Of a DNA stretch of 64,000 nt, positions 63,375 to 64,000 are shown in pieces. Numbering within the stretch: position 1 is the first letter of the stretch; each line of letters starts with the position of its first letter. Where the stretch lies: positions 1-64,000 of the forward strand of contig NZ_MSJP01000026.1 of the NCBI RefSeq assembly GCF_014596525.1. Direction: 5' to 3'. This DNA comes from Streptomyces sp. CBMA291 (GTDB taxonomy: Bacteria > Actinomycetota > Actinomycetes > Streptomycetales > Streptomycetaceae). The notes below the pieces were generated by a model. It was not told the origin of the DNA and did no database searches. It saw only the letters and a list, made by a program, of their open reading frames with translations. The position numbers and the translations under genes are program-made.

Positions 63375-63393
63375 GGCCGTCCCGGTGACGGCC
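63375..63393. terminator. Possible hairpin after bglC
   Basis: GGCCGTC (63375-63381) and GACGGCC (63387-63393) with loop CCGGT lie 49 bp past the bglC stop in a region of GGGCCGTTCC repeats. The 215-bp gap to the next gene has no other feature. Confidence 0.4.
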
Positions 63394-63541
63394 GGGGGCC
63401 GTTCCCGTGGCGGCGAGGGGCCGTTCCGGTGACGGTGAAGCGTGCCGGACCGGGAGGGGCTCGGCACACGGGTGTCTTCCGGTGACGGGATCGGGCCGGC
63501 ACGGTCGTGTCGCCGGAGGGCGGCCCCTAGAGTGCTCGGAT

Positions 63542-64000
63542 ATGAGAGACGCTTCTCCGTCCGCCGCCTCCCGGCCCCTTCGTCGCCGTACGGCCACTCT
63601 GGTCGCCGCGGCCACCGCCGTGGCGGGTGTCGCGGCCGTGTTCGTGGTCGCCGCCCCGCCTTCGCATTCGGTGGCGGGGCCCGCCACCGGGCGGGCCACC
63701 GTCTGGATGCGTGCGGCGGGGGCGCCGCCGACGGTGATCGCCCACCGGGGCGCCGCCTCCCTCGCCCCCGAGAACACCCTGATCTCCGACGAGGTGGCCC
63801 GGCGGGGCGGGGCCGTCTGGATCGAGAACGACGTCCAGCCCAGCAAGGACGGCGTGCCGTACGTCCTCCACGACACGACGGTGGACCGGACCACCGACGG
63901 CACGGGCCCGATCCGTTCGCTGACCTCGGCCCAGATCGACGCGCTCGACGCGGGTTCCTGGTTCGCCCCGGCCTACGCGGGCACCCGGGTCCCCACGCTC
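63542..64000 (+). CDS. Glycerophosphodiester phosphodiesterase, 5' part (cut by window edge)
   Basis: The frame is open from ATG 63542 to the end of the window (153 residues). An N-terminal membrane or signal segment (TLVAAATAVAGVAAVFVVAA) is followed by the GDPD motif VIAHRGAASLAPENTL (catalytic His, Arg, Glu), WIENDVQPSKDGVPYVLHDTTVDRTT in pieces (second Glu/Asp and catalytic His), and DGTGPIRSLTSAQIDALDAGSWF. It would be a secreted or anchored enzyme releasing glycerol 3-phosphate from phosphodiesters. No clear ribosome-binding site is seen. Confidence 0.88.
   Translation, partial: MRDASPSAASRPLRRRTATLVAAATAVAGVAAVFVVAAPPSHSVAGPATGRATVWMRAAGAPPTVIAHRGAASLAPENTLISDEVARRGGAVWIENDVQPSKDGVPYVLHDTTVDRTTDGTGPIRSLTSAQIDALDAGSWFAPAYAGTRVPTL

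Overview
The window is high-GC DNA with GC-rich third codon positions, many GTG starts, ATGA/GTGA gene overlaps, and gene families typical of Streptomyces: SpoIIE-type phosphatases, an Rpf/LysM/M23 cell-wall hydrolase, the CebR-CebEFG-BglC cellobiose locus, CBM2 cellulases, a DasR-type operator and a fused Cas3-Cse1. No tRNA or rRNA gene was seen.

Layout. 1-1.2 kb: debris of a mobile element, namely the 3' end of an IS5-type transposase that interrupts a tyrosine integrase, whose 3' end overlaps fpg tail to tail. 1.1-14.5 kb: mostly host genes (fpg, a PAS/GAF/SpoIIE phosphatase, a putative lipoprotein, a lipase maturation factor homologue, an SDR oxidoreductase with a zinc ribbon, a FhuF-like Fe-S protein, a DMT transporter, an Rpf-LysM-M23 hydrolase, GNAT, panD), with tandem palindromic operators near 5.8 kb and a 56-codon peptide gene at 7.6 kb.

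14.5-28.6 kb: a complete type I-E CRISPR-Cas locus. The order is cas3-cse1 (one fused gene), cse2, cas7e, cas5e, cas6e, cas1e, cas2e, a leader of about 92 bp, then an array of 57 repeat units by my count. The array contains a doubled repeat with no spacer, a duplicated spacer, a 21-nt spacer and a spacer shaped like a terminator. A hairpin almost identical to the CRISPR repeat stem lies upstream of cas3, and a tetranucleotide microsatellite separates cse2 from cas7e.

28.6-50.3 kb: an AA10 LPMO gene under a DasR-like operator, an isolated opcA, DoxX, an M20 peptidase, HdeD, a WGR/beta-propeller protein coupled to a small partner, an SPFH protein next to an M23 peptidase, the xylose genes (ROK regulator, xylB, divergent xylA), lutABC for lactate oxidation, a short GH95-like protein, a Cml-type MFS exporter, and an ECF/SigE-like sigma factor with a membrane partner.

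50.4-63.3 kb: a cellulose module. GH48, GH5 and GH6 cellulases, each with a CBM2, cut cellulose outside the cell; cebEFG imports the cellobiose; bglC splits it inside; cebR represses the set through copies of a TGGGAGCGCTCCCA palindrome. The window ends inside a glycerophosphodiester phosphodiesterase gene.
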